DNA from: Citrobacter sp. FP75
GTDB lineage: Bacteria > Pseudomonadota > Gammaproteobacteria > Enterobacterales > Enterobacteriaceae
Assembly: GCF_018342065.1 (NCBI RefSeq)
Contig: NZ_JAFDOE010000002.1
Location: forward strand, 709,953 to 773,952
Reading direction: 5' to 3'
Length of the DNA: 64,000 bases
The translations under genes were made by a program, and so were the position numbers. The notes below the pieces were generated by a model that was not told where the DNA came from, made no database searches, and was given only the letters and a program-made list of their open reading frames with translations. The first letter of the stretch is position 1; each line of letters begins with the position of its first letter. Below, piece after piece: positions 7,984 to 15,531 of the stretch.

Positions 7984-8377
7984 AGCGGTTGCTTATGTCC
8001 GCGACAACCCGGACAAGCTGCACCTTTTCGTTGATAACGGCTCACTGGTGGCAACCGGTGCCAGCTCTATGTCATGGGAATACCGCTACACCCTGAACGT
8101 GGTGATCGAGGATTTCAGCGGCGACCAAAATTTGCTGATGGCTCCCGTGTTGCTGTGGCTCAGAGAAAACCAGCCGGACGCCATCAACAACCCGGACCTG
8201 CGCGAAAAACTGTTCACCTTTGAAGTGGATATTCTGCGCAATGATGTATGCGATATCAGTCTGAATCTGCAACTGACAGAGCGTGTACTGGTCAGCACCG
8301 ACGGCGGTATTTCGACGGTTGAGGCTGAGCCGGAACCCGACGAGCCAGAAGAAAGGTGGACGGTGAAACGTGGATAA
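7946..8377 (+). CDS. R: Tail completion protein (P2 gpR family)
   Basis: GpR is needed, with gpS, to complete the tail so that it can join the head. I choose the GTG at 7946 (MNKPQSLRSALNKAV, 143 residues) because AGGAG lies 8 bp upstream and the P2 protein begins the same way. The longer open frame to 7874 would run through lysC. The core holds WEYRYTLNVVIEDFSGD near residue 45 and PDLREKLFTFEVDIL near residue 80, both family features. The last residues are acidic (EAEPEPDEPEE). Its stop overlaps the start of S by 8 bp. Confidence 0.93.
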   Translation: MNKPQSLRSALNKAVAYVRDNPDKLHLFVDNGSLVATGASSMSWEYRYTLNVVIEDFSGDQNLLMAPVLLWLRENQPDAINNPDLREKLFTFEVDILRNDVCDISLNLQLTERVLVSTDGGISTVEAEPEPDEPEERWTVKRG

Positions 8378-8816
8378 TCTGCATAAGGTGGATGAGTGGC
8401 TGGCGGCCCTGCTGGCGAATCTGGAGCCTGCCGCGCGCAGTCGCATGATGCGCCAACTGGCGCAGGAATTGCGCCGCAATCAGCAGAACAATATTCGGCT
8501 GCAGCGTAATCCTGATGGTAGCGGATACGAGCCGCGAAAAGTTACGGCCCGAACCCAAAAGGGGCGCATCAAGCGGCAGATGTTCTCGAAACTTCGTACG
8601 GCGAAATACCTGAAAACTGCAGCCAGCGCGGATTCTGCAAGCGTAGCATTTGCCGGGCAAGTGCAGCGCATTGCGCGGGTGCATCATTACGGTCTACGTG
8701 ATCGTGTAAATTCTCGTGGAATTACAATAAAATATTCGTCTCGAAAACTCCTCGGTATTAACAATAATGCGATTTTATCTATTGAAAATATGTTGGTGGA
8801 TTGGTTTGTGAAATGA
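8370..8816 (+). CDS. S: Tail completion protein (P2 gpS family)
   Basis: GpS (phage virion morphogenesis family) is needed for tail completion together with gpR. The product has 148 residues from a GTG start overlapping R. The family features are LLANLEPAARSRMMRQLAQELRR near the N-terminus, then IRLQRNPDGSGYEPRK and HHYGLRDRV. The last roughly 40 codons are distinctly AT-rich (VNSRGITIKYSSRKLLGIN onward), unlike the rest of the gene. The AT-rich character therefore begins inside S, and recombination that brought in the neighbouring cargo gene probably reached the end of S. Confidence 0.92.
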   Translation: MDNLHKVDEWLAALLANLEPAARSRMMRQLAQELRRNQQNNIRLQRNPDGSGYEPRKVTARTQKGRIKRQMFSKLRTAKYLKTAASADSASVAFAGQVQRIARVHHYGLRDRVNSRGITIKYSSRKLLGINNNAILSIENMLVDWFVK

Positions 8817-8823
8817 TTTTTTG

Positions 8824-8852
8824 TCGCGCACACCACGTGGTAGTGCACGCGA
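8824..8852. terminator. Hairpin between the convergent genes S and the cargo gene
   Basis: TCGCG at 8824 pairs with CGCGA at 8848 around the palindrome ACCACGTGGT and a CAC/GTG pair. The hairpin lies in the 52 bp between the convergent stop codons of S and the membrane-protein gene. No strong T-run follows on either strand, so it may only pause or weakly terminate transcription. Confidence 0.4.
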
Positions 8853-8868
8853 TTTAACTCTCAGGATG

Positions 8869-9789
8869 TTATTTTTCTGATTTCGTCTCAAGGTTTCGCA
8901 AGGTGTTTGGAATTAGTGTTTCGCTAAATCCGGAAAGAGCGCATATTACATAAATGGAAAAGGAAATGTCGCTATCCGTGTTCAAAAAACCAAATATTAA
9001 ATTCCCCTTTAACATGAAGTATATTAATACGCCAGCGATAATTGAGAACAAAATTCTTTCGGCACCATATGAGAAATAGTTTGATTTTTTTAATTCTCTG
9101 TCTGTGTGAAGGCTTTTTATTTTCAATGAGACGGAAATAAATCCCCCCATTGATGCAAAGGCTGCTGCGTAAAATACAACAGGTATGAAGTGGTTGTCTT
9201 TTATAAAGTCTGTAGTTCGTGTAAGGTAAATAATGGCACTTAGGATAATGGTAATGATTGAGAAAGTGATGGCTCCCAATTGATAATAGTTTCTTCCAAG
9301 CATCATGTTGGCATAATCAAGTTTAATATCATCATTGATTTTTTTGAAGTTATCGTCTGTAGGTTCAAGAATGCCCAAGAGAATAGAGGATAATACGGTT
9401 GCTGCTCTTTTTCTGTATATTGATGCGCAGTTATATCGATAACAGTTGGCAATAAACTCATCAAAGTGTGGTTTGCACTGTTGAAATAAAATTATTTTGG
9501 ATTCATCGTATTCATCTTTGCTTTGGATGTACACGCGTAAGGATTCATGTGTTGGTACATCTTGAACCTCATAAATAATAAATTCATCAAATCTAGAATA
9601 CACTCTTGAAATTATATTTCCTGCGTAATCTGTTGCACCAACAGTAAAGTGTGCGATTCGTTCCTCTTGCCATTTTTCATACTTATCTGCACGTTCCTTA
9701 GCTTTCTGCAGCTCATCCCGCTCAATTGCGGTATCAATACTTATAACGTTTTCTTCTGCATCATTGCTTAAATTTGTTGTTTCGGTCAT
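8869..9789 (-). CDS. Unrecognised four-helix membrane protein, phage cargo gene between S and V
   Basis: I do not recognise a characterised homologue. The start MTETTNLSNDAEEN (306 residues) is preferred because a longer reading (to 9888) would overlap the V start. Residues 1-155 are soluble and charged, with a helical segment at 20-45 (ERDELQKAKERADKYEKWQ). The C-terminal half holds four membrane helices, about 168-190, 203-226, 247-268 and 275-292. GGFISV closes the second helix and SGFSETLIP the fourth. That spacing reminds me of other unannotated bacterial four-helix proteins. The gene is much richer in A+T than the phage genes, lies on the opposite strand and has a weak ribosome site. 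It is probably expressed in the lysogen. A role in superinfection exclusion or abortive defence is inference. Confidence 0.8.
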   Translation of the reverse strand: MTETTNLSNDAEENVISIDTAIERDELQKAKERADKYEKWQEERIAHFTVGATDYAGNIISRVYSRFDEFIIYEVQDVPTHESLRVYIQSKDEYDESKIILFQQCKPHFDEFIANCYRYNCASIYRKRAATVLSSILLGILEPTDDNFKKINDDIKLDYANMMLGRNYYQLGAITFSIITIILSAIIYLTRTTDFIKDNHFIPVVFYAAAFASMGGFISVSLKIKSLHTDRELKKSNYFSYGAERILFSIIAGVLIYFMLKGNLIFGFLNTDSDISFSIYVICALSGFSETLIPNTLRNLETKSEK

Positions 9790-9811
9790 TTTCGCATGCT
9801 CTGTAAAAGGT

Positions 9812-9833
9812 GTTGTTTGATATCTGATACAAC
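9812..9833 (+). promoter_or_regulatory. Putative Ogr activator site for the V late promoter
   Basis: GTTGT and ACAAC flank exactly 12 bp upstream of V, the same arrangement as the sites before O and FI. The centre is 57 bp upstream of the V start codon, so the customary -55 centre would put the transcript start at or next to the ATG. The site also lies only 23 bp upstream of the divergent cargo gene, so Ogr binding could interfere with its expression. Confidence 0.6.
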
Positions 9834-9878
9834 TAGGCAAGAACGTAAATATACGTTTTATCGAGTTATATTTAAAGA

Positions 9879-10457
9879 ATGAACGCACAACTGACCGAAA
9901 TCATGCGCCTTATCACCAACCTGATCCGCACCGGCACTGTGACCGAAGTGGATCGGAAGAAATGGCTGTGCCGGGTGAAAGTGGGCGAGCTTGAAACCAA
10001 CTGGATTAACTGGCTGACGCTGCGTGCCGGTGGTGCCCGTACATGGTGGTGTCCGTCGCCGGATGAACAGGTGGTGGTGCTGAGTATGGGTGGCAATCTG
10101 GAAACCGCATTTGTGCTGCCTGCCATCTACTCGAATCAGTTTCCGCCGCCGTCGGATTCCGTGGACGGCTGCGTGACGGAGTACCCGGACGGGGGCTGGT
10201 TTGAGTATGAACCTGCCACCGGACGGTGGCATGTCCGGGGTATCAAATCCATGGTGATCGAAGCGGTGGACAATATCACCCTCAAAACCGGTGAGTTTGT
10301 GGTGGAGGCTGACACTATGCGCATTAACAGCGAGGTGGTGATCAATGGCAGCGTCAGCCAGGGCGGCGGTGCAATGAGTTCTAACGGGATCGTAGTTGAT
10401 GACCATGAGCATACTGGTGTTCTGAAAGGCGGCGACAACACGGGAGGTCCGGTATGA
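9879..10457 (+). CDS. V: Baseplate assembly/tail spike protein (P2 gpV family)
   Basis: GpV is the membrane-piercing spike at the tip of the P2-type tail tube and also nucleates the baseplate. The product has 192 residues (P2: 211). An N-terminal OB-like domain (about 1-90, including WINWLTLRAGGARTWW) is followed by a beta-helical stalk with ITLKTGEFVVEADTMRINSEV near residue 135. The C-terminal tip contains DDHEHTGV, whose His-X-His matches the iron-binding motif of the P2 spike apex. The gene begins the V-W-J-I-H-G transcript and overlaps W by 4 bp. Confidence 0.95.
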   Translation: MNAQLTEIMRLITNLIRTGTVTEVDRKKWLCRVKVGELETNWINWLTLRAGGARTWWCPSPDEQVVVLSMGGNLETAFVLPAIYSNQFPPPSDSVDGCVTEYPDGGWFEYEPATGRWHVRGIKSMVIEAVDNITLKTGEFVVEADTMRINSEVVINGSVSQGGGAMSSNGIVVDDHEHTGVLKGGDNTGGPV

Positions 10458-10813
10458 CGTTGTATATCGGTATGAGCAGGAATGACGGGCAGGCCATTTC
10501 AGATACAGACCATCTGCGCCAGTCGGTGCGGGATATTCTGCTGACGCCGCAGGGCAGCCGTCTTGCCCGCCGGGAATATGGCTCCCTGCTGTCTGCCCTG
10601 ATTGACCAGCCGCAGAACCCGGCGCTGCGCCTGCAGATTATGTCTGCGGTCTATGTGGCGCTGAACCGCTGGGAACCGCGCCTTACGCTGGACTCCATCA
10701 CCATCAACGGCAATTTTGACGGCTCTATGGTGGTTGAACTTACCGGACACGGCAATAACGGCGCACCGGTTTCCCTTTCCGTATCAACAGGAGCAGACAA
10801 TGGCAGTCATTGA
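10454..10813 (+). CDS. W: Baseplate wedge protein (P2 gpW, T4 gp25-like)
   Basis: GpW is a baseplate wedge component of the T4 gp25/lysozyme-like family that helps initiate sheath contraction. The 119-residue product shows the family core: DTDHLRQSVRDILLTPQGSR at about residues 17-36, then RREYGSLLSALID. The REYGS segment corresponds to the conserved EPR-like turn of gp25 proteins. It starts in an ATGA overlap with V and ends 14 bp inside J, so translation is coupled through the baseplate operon. Confidence 0.94.
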   Translation: MTLYIGMSRNDGQAISDTDHLRQSVRDILLTPQGSRLARREYGSLLSALIDQPQNPALRLQIMSAVYVALNRWEPRLTLDSITINGNFDGSMVVELTGHGNNGAPVSLSVSTGADNGSH

Positions 10814-11708
10814 CCTTTCCCGGCTACCGCCGCCGCAGATTGTGGACGTGCCGGACTTTGAGGCATTGCTGGCAGAACGCAAGGCCGCCTTTGTGGCCCT
10901 CCATCCGGCTGATGAACAGGAAGCCGTTATGCGCACGTTAGCGCTGGAGTCAGAACCCGTCACCAAACTGCTGCAGGAAAATACTTACCGAGAAATCCTG
11001 CTGCGCCAGCGTATTAATGAGGCTGCGCAGGCGGTCATGGTGGCCTATTCCATGGGAAATGACCTTGAACAACTGGCAGGTAACTGCAACGTGAAGCGCC
11101 TGACGGTAGTCCCTGCCGATAATGACGCGGTGCCGCCGGTGGCCGCAGTGATGGAAAGTGATGAAGCATTACGCCAGCGCATTCCTGCAGCATTTGAGGG
11201 GCTGTCCGTTGCAGGGCCGACGGGAGCCTATGAGTTCCACGCCACAAGTGCCGACGGGCGCGTGGCTGATGCCAGCGCAACCAGTCCTGCACCGGCTGAG
11301 GTGGTGCTTACCGTACTGAGCCGCGAGGGTGATGGTACGGCAGGGGCTGACCTGCTGGCGGTGGTTGAGCAGGCGCTTAACAGTGAAAAGGTTCGCCCGG
11401 TGGCAGACCGCCTGACGGTGCGCAGCGCTGAAATTATTCCGTACAGCGTGGATGCGACGATCTTCCTTTATCCGGGGCCGGAGGCTGAGCCGGTGATGGC
11501 AGAAGCAAAAGCCAGCCTGCAGAAATACATCGCCAGTCAGACGCGGCTGGGACGTGATATCCGCCGCAGCGCCATTTATGCCGCGTTGCACGTGGAGGGC
11601 GTCCAGCGTGTGGAACTGACGTCCCCGCTGGGTGATGTGGTGCTGGATAAGACGCAGGCGGCATCCTGTACTGAATGGAGCGTCACCAACGGGGGCACGG
11701 ATGAATAG
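10800..11708 (+). CDS. J: Baseplate protein J (P2 gpJ family)
   Basis: GpJ forms the baseplate wedge arms together with gpW and gpI. The start at MAVIDLSRLPPPQIVDVPDF gives 302 residues, the length of P2 gpJ. The open frame extends further upstream within W but lacks family similarity there. Conserved elements include LALESEPVTKLLQENTYRE near residue 50, AVMVAYSMGNDLEQLA near residue 75, and the segment AGPTGAYEFHATSADGRVADA near residue 140. The stop codon overlaps the start of I. Confidence 0.95.
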   Translation: MAVIDLSRLPPPQIVDVPDFEALLAERKAAFVALHPADEQEAVMRTLALESEPVTKLLQENTYREILLRQRINEAAQAVMVAYSMGNDLEQLAGNCNVKRLTVVPADNDAVPPVAAVMESDEALRQRIPAAFEGLSVAGPTGAYEFHATSADGRVADASATSPAPAEVVLTVLSREGDGTAGADLLAVVEQALNSEKVRPVADRLTVRSAEIIPYSVDATIFLYPGPEAEPVMAEAKASLQKYIASQTRLGRDIRRSAIYAALHVEGVQRVELTSPLGDVVLDKTQAASCTEWSVTNGGTDE

Positions 11709-12306
11709 CCTGTTGCCGCCGGGTTCGTCGCCGCTTGAGCGCCGACTGACGCAGACCTGCAGTGGGATTTCCGATCTGCAGGTATCGCTGCGTGATTTGT
11801 GGAACCCGGCAACCTGCCCGGTCAGATTCCTGCCTTATCTGGCCTGGGCGTTTTCTGTTGACCGCTGGGATGAGAGCTGGACAGAAAGCGTCAAGCGCCG
11901 CGTTGTGCAGGACGCTTTTTATATCCATCAGCACAAGGGGACAACCAGCGCCGTGCGGCGCGTGGTGGAGCCGTTCGGCTTTCTGATCCGCATCATTGAG
12001 TGGTGGCAGACTGGCGAAACACCGGGGACGTTCCGTCTGGATATTGGCGTGCAGGACCAGGGCATAACAGAAGAAACCTATCTGGAGCTGGAGCGTCTGA
12101 TCGGTGATGCCAAACCGTGCAGCCGTCATCTGGTTGGCATGTCCATCAACCTGCAGACAGGCGGCCCGTATTTTGTGGGTGCAGCCACTTATACCGGCGA
12201 AGAAATCACGATCTACCCGTATATAAACGAAACCATTATTTCCGGCGGCACCGCATATGAGGGCGGCGCGGTCCATGTTATTGACACGATGAGAGTGAAC
12301 CCATGA
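11701..12306 (+). CDS. I: Baseplate/tail protein I (P2 gpI family)
   Basis: GpI connects the baseplate wedge to the tail fibre. The start ATG at 11701 gives MNSLLPPGSSPLERRL and 201 residues (P2 gpI: 176). The family signature is present: LRDLWNPATCPVRFLPYLAW, VDRWDESWTE and the HQHKGTTSAVRRVVEPFGF region near residue 80. It overlaps J upstream by 8 bp and H downstream by 4 bp (ATGA). The C-terminus beyond residue 160 is longer than in P2 and repeats short Gly/Thr-rich strands, perhaps a fibre-docking extension. Confidence 0.94.
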   Translation: MNSLLPPGSSPLERRLTQTCSGISDLQVSLRDLWNPATCPVRFLPYLAWAFSVDRWDESWTESVKRRVVQDAFYIHQHKGTTSAVRRVVEPFGFLIRIIEWWQTGETPGTFRLDIGVQDQGITEETYLELERLIGDAKPCSRHLVGMSINLQTGGPYFVGAATYTGEEITIYPYINETIISGGTAYEGGAVHVIDTMRVNP

Positions 12307-13694
12307 GCGCAAAATTTTACACCCTGCTGACGGATATCGGCGCGGCGAAACTGGCAAGCGCCGCCGCGCTCGGTGTCCCACTAAAAATTACCCATATGGC
12401 GGTGGGCAGCGGTGGCGGTGTGCTGCCCACACCCAACGCGCAACAGACCGCGTTAGTGGCTGAGGAACGCCGCGCAGCGCTGAATATGCTGTATATCGAC
12501 CCACAGAACAGCAGCCAGATTATTGCTGAGCAGGTGATCCCGGAAAATGAGGGCGGGTGGTGGATTCGTGAAGTCGGCCTGTTTGATGAAACAGGTGCGC
12601 TGATTGCTGTGGGAAACTGCCCGGAGAGCTACAAGCCGAAGCTGGCGGAGGGCAGCGGACGCACGCAGACCGTGCGTATGGTACTGATTACCAGCAGCAC
12701 CGATAACATCACCCTGAAAATTGACCCTGCAGTGGTTCTGGCAACCCGCAAATATGTCGATCAGGTTGCCACAGGGATGCTTAAGAAAGCCGAGAATGGT
12801 GCTGATATTCCTGACAAGCTGAAGTTTTTACAGAATATAGGGCTGTTCAATATCGTTAACCCAACAAGCCCAAATCAGACGGTGCTTTATACCCCGGATA
12901 TGAAGAAATGCCTGGTTATTCGTGAAGACGGGTCATGGGGCGCAAGGGTGGTCAATAATGGCCAGGTGATAGCGCTGAAAGTGAATGAAGGTGGGACCGG
13001 GGCAATGACAGCAGAAGACGCAAGAAAAAATCTTGGTCTTGATATCCTGCTGAACGGTAAGCAGCCGCTGAACGAAGTGCTGACAGCCTTTGCCGGACTG
13101 ATGATGCAGCAGAATACCCTGCCTTATTTCACGGGAAATAAACAGGCGGCAGTGACCGCTATCAGTGAGTTTATGCGCGTGATGCTGGGGAAAGGGGATG
13201 CAGCCAGTATTGCAGCTTATCTGGGAATGGGGAGCGGTGCGCCGATGATTGGCTCACCTTTCGCATGGCCTTTGGCGCAGATGCCGAGTGACGTGTTTGA
13301 TGACATGAAAAACATGGTTTTTCTGAAAGTGAATGGCGCGCCATTTGATAAGAATAAATACAGCAAGTTAGGTGTTACATACCCGTCGGGCGTGTTGCCA
13401 GATATGCGCGGCGAATTCATGCGGGGTTATGACGACGGACGCGGGGTTAACCCTTCTCAGGCTTTGCTCGGTTGGGCTGCCGATGAGTTCAAAACACACA
13501 AACATCCCTTTATGGGGTCAGGCGGTGCAGCCGGGAATAATACCGTTTTTGGTGTCGAAACAGGTATCAGGGGAATTTATACCAATGGCATTAACCAGCC
13601 TGATGGCTCAGTAGCGCCTGCATTTCAGGATCCTGGTGGAACTGAAACTCGCCCACGTAGCGTGGCATTTAATTTTATTGTGAGGGCGGCGTAA
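12303..13694 (+). CDS. H: Tail fibre protein (P2 gpH family, short form)
   Basis: The tail fibre binds the host surface receptor, usually lipopolysaccharide in P2-like phages. The first roughly 155 residues are the conserved phage tail-collar attachment domain (MSAKFYTLLTDIGAAKLASA, GGWWIREVGLFDETG). The rest is variable. A short linker with repeated Ala and Gly (GGTGAMTAEDARKNLGLDILL) leads to a C-terminal receptor-binding part with a collagen-free, collar-like fold (FMRGYDDGRGVNPSQALLGW, THKHPF, RPRSVAFNFIV). At 463 residues it is much shorter than P2 gpH (669), so the shaft is reduced. The stop overlaps the start of G by one base. Confidence 0.9.
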   Translation: MSAKFYTLLTDIGAAKLASAAALGVPLKITHMAVGSGGGVLPTPNAQQTALVAEERRAALNMLYIDPQNSSQIIAEQVIPENEGGWWIREVGLFDETGALIAVGNCPESYKPKLAEGSGRTQTVRMVLITSSTDNITLKIDPAVVLATRKYVDQVATGMLKKAENGADIPDKLKFLQNIGLFNIVNPTSPNQTVLYTPDMKKCLVIREDGSWGARVVNNGQVIALKVNEGGTGAMTAEDARKNLGLDILLNGKQPLNEVLTAFAGLMMQQNTLPYFTGNKQAAVTAISEFMRVMLGKGDAASIAAYLGMGSGAPMIGSPFAWPLAQMPSDVFDDMKNMVFLKVNGAPFDKNKYSKLGVTYPSGVLPDMRGEFMRGYDDGRGVNPSQALLGWAADEFKTHKHPFMGSGGAAGNNTVFGVETGIRGIYTNGINQPDGSVAPAFQDPGGTETRPRSVAFNFIVRAA

Positions 13695-14296
13695 TGGCTA
13701 AAGCGACACTGAACAAAAACGGTATTGCTACTAAAGCCGGTGATATCACCGTTTATAATTATGCGAGTGGTACGGGAGAATATTTGTCTGTGTCAGTCGA
13801 ATACCTGCCTGTCGGGGTGGGTATTCCTGCCGACTCATGTACAGATGCGCCGCCTGTGAAAAAGAGTGGTTTTACTGTTTGCCGTAATTTGGGTCGTAGT
13901 ATCTGGGAGTATGTCGAAGACCACCGGGGCGAGATAGTCTATGAAACGGTGACAGGCAAGCCGATAGTCATTTCTGTGCCGGGAGCGTATGCCGACAGTA
14001 TAACCCGCATAGCACCGTCAACACCTTATGATACCTGGAACGGCAGTGAGTGGGTTACAGATGAGAAGATGCAGAAAAACGCTCAGGTGAAGGCGGCAGA
14101 ACAGAAAAAATCCGCACTGCTGGCTGGTGCTCAAAGTACCATCAGCCTGTGGCAGACTGAGCTACAACTCGGTCTTATCAGTGATGAGGACAAAGTTAAA
14201 CTGATATTATGGATGCATTACATTCGCGACTTGCAGGCCATAAAAACATCTGAGGCACCTGATGTTTTTTGGCCTGAAGAACCTGAGTTAGCTTAG
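13694..14296 (+). CDS. G: Tail fibre assembly chaperone (P2 gpG position)
   Basis: This 200-residue protein follows the fibre gene directly and belongs to the caudoviral tail-fibre assembly family. The diagnostic C-terminal domain begins at APSTPYDTWNGSEWVTDE (about residues 109-126) and continues as a helical segment, AEQKKSALLAGAQSTISLWQ. Such proteins help the fibre trimerise and stay with its variable tip. The N-terminal half (DITVYNYASGTGEYLSVSVEYLPVGVG) is variable and probably matches this fibre type. The gene ends tail-to-tail with the acyltransferase, sharing 9 bp. Confidence 0.9.
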   Translation: MAKATLNKNGIATKAGDITVYNYASGTGEYLSVSVEYLPVGVGIPADSCTDAPPVKKSGFTVCRNLGRSIWEYVEDHRGEIVYETVTGKPIVISVPGAYADSITRIAPSTPYDTWNGSEWVTDEKMQKNAQVKAAEQKKSALLAGAQSTISLWQTELQLGLISDEDKVKLILWMHYIRDLQAIKTSEAPDVFWPEEPELA

Positions 14297-15340
14297 CTCT
14301 AAAGATGAATTCGGCTTACGTCGCCAGTTCAGGATGAAAGATTTAATTGTCTTATTATCCTCAACGAAATGATAGCAAGCCGAAGCCATCAATAAATTGA
14401 TGACGGCCAAAAGTGTCCAGATAAACCATGTAGGGAATGATGCAAGGCTGTCATGATATTTTGTTATGTAAATCATTATAGGTAATTGCATCAAATAAAA
14501 TGAATAGCTTATTTTCCCTAAATATATCAACGGTAGGGTGAATGTGTTTTTATTAATTGCTGCAGTTGCGAGATAATAAACAACAATACATGTTGCTGGT
14601 AGTGTTGCATAGTTGTTTTGCATCCAGCCATTATTGTTGGACGGAGAAATGAAAAATAGAGATGCTATTGCAAGAATAAACAGGGGGGTGTTAAATCGGG
14701 TAAAACGAAAGCCGCGAGAAAAAATACAACCAATTGCTACCCCTGCGACAAATTCTGGCAGGCGATGAATAGGGCTGACATAATAACGAGGAAAAGCCGC
14801 GCTATTAGTTAATATCATAGATGTTGGTATGATTATTGATGATATCAATACTGCAATGCCTAATGCGAGAACCGGTCTTTTTTTAATTACTGGCAACAGG
14901 AATGGGAAAACAAGATAAAAAAACATTTCGGTTGAAACGGACCAGGAACCGCCGAAATTCCATTGGCTAAAACTATCCGGGAACCACGACTGTGCAGTAG
15001 TTAAAAATAATAAAACATATGTGGTGATTTGCGTTATGTTGTACTCAAAAAGGAAAGGGACTGTAATTAATCCCATGACCAGATAGGCAGGGAATATTCT
15101 GGCAATTCGGGAACGATAGTAATTTTCTTTAATGCCATTTCTTGATGCCCACGCCATGACAAAACCAGAAAGAACAAAGAAGAAAGACATCCCGATAGCT
15201 CCATTGTTGATAACAGACTGCAGCCAGTCAGAAACATCAGCCTTATATCTGATATTACAGTGAAATAAAAACACATAGAAAGCAGTAACAAAGCGGAATA
15301 TCGTTAATCCGTGAAGGTCATTTCTGATGTTCATAGTCAT
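14288..15340 (-). CDS. Acyltransferase-3 family membrane protein, phage cargo gene at the Z/fun site
   Basis: This is an integral membrane acyltransferase of the OafA/GtrO type, which transfers acyl groups, usually acetyl, to sugars of the O-antigen or other envelope glycans. The 350-residue protein has about ten membrane helices. The N-terminal signature is complete: FRFVTAFYVFLFHCNIR with the conserved His, GAIGMSFFFVLSGFVMAW, then YYRSRIARIFPAYLV. No C-terminal SGNH hydrolase domain is present. The gene is strongly AT-rich and runs against the late genes, at the position where P2 carries the Z/fun cargo gene. Its stop overlaps that of G by 9 bp. Serotype conversion that blocks superinfection is the likely role; the substrate cannot be told from the sequence. 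Confidence 0.88.
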   Translation of the reverse strand: MTMNIRNDLHGLTIFRFVTAFYVFLFHCNIRYKADVSDWLQSVINNGAIGMSFFFVLSGFVMAWASRNGIKENYYRSRIARIFPAYLVMGLITVPFLFEYNITQITTYVLLFLTTAQSWFPDSFSQWNFGGSWSVSTEMFFYLVFPFLLPVIKKRPVLALGIAVLISSIIIPTSMILTNSAAFPRYYVSPIHRLPEFVAGVAIGCIFSRGFRFTRFNTPLFILAIASLFFISPSNNNGWMQNNYATLPATCIVVYYLATAAINKNTFTLPLIYLGKISYSFYLMQLPIMIYITKYHDSLASFPTWFIWTLLAVINLLMASACYHFVEDNKTIKSFILNWRRKPNSSLELS

Positions 15341-15438
15341 GTTCAGGTTAAATTTTTACTGATGCTATCACAGCATTTGATGGTAACACCCATCGATTTC
15401 TTCATTCTAAGTCAAAATGCAGTTTCTTACTCTCTAAA

Positions 15439-15458
15439 TTGTACCATCTCTCACACAC
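15439..15458 (+). promoter_or_regulatory. Putative Ogr activator site for the FI late promoter
   Basis: TTGT and ACAC are separated by exactly 12 bp in the non-coding stretch between the acyltransferase gene and FI. A centre at -55 would place the transcript start near 15503, about 29 bp before the FI start codon, which leaves room for the GGAGAG ribosome site near 15518. Of the three sites, this one fits the known P2 geometry best. Confidence 0.6.
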
Positions 15459-15531
15459 CTCCCGTCGCGTGCATAGTGTGCATATCAACCAGAACATAGG
15501 CAGACACCCTGTAAACCGGAGAGACTGCCTT

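Noticed and set aside
9790..9888. Longer start for the unknown cargo gene (at 9888)
   Set aside because: It would overlap the V start and run over the Ogr-type site. The part has no recognisable sequence, so ATG 9789 is preferred.
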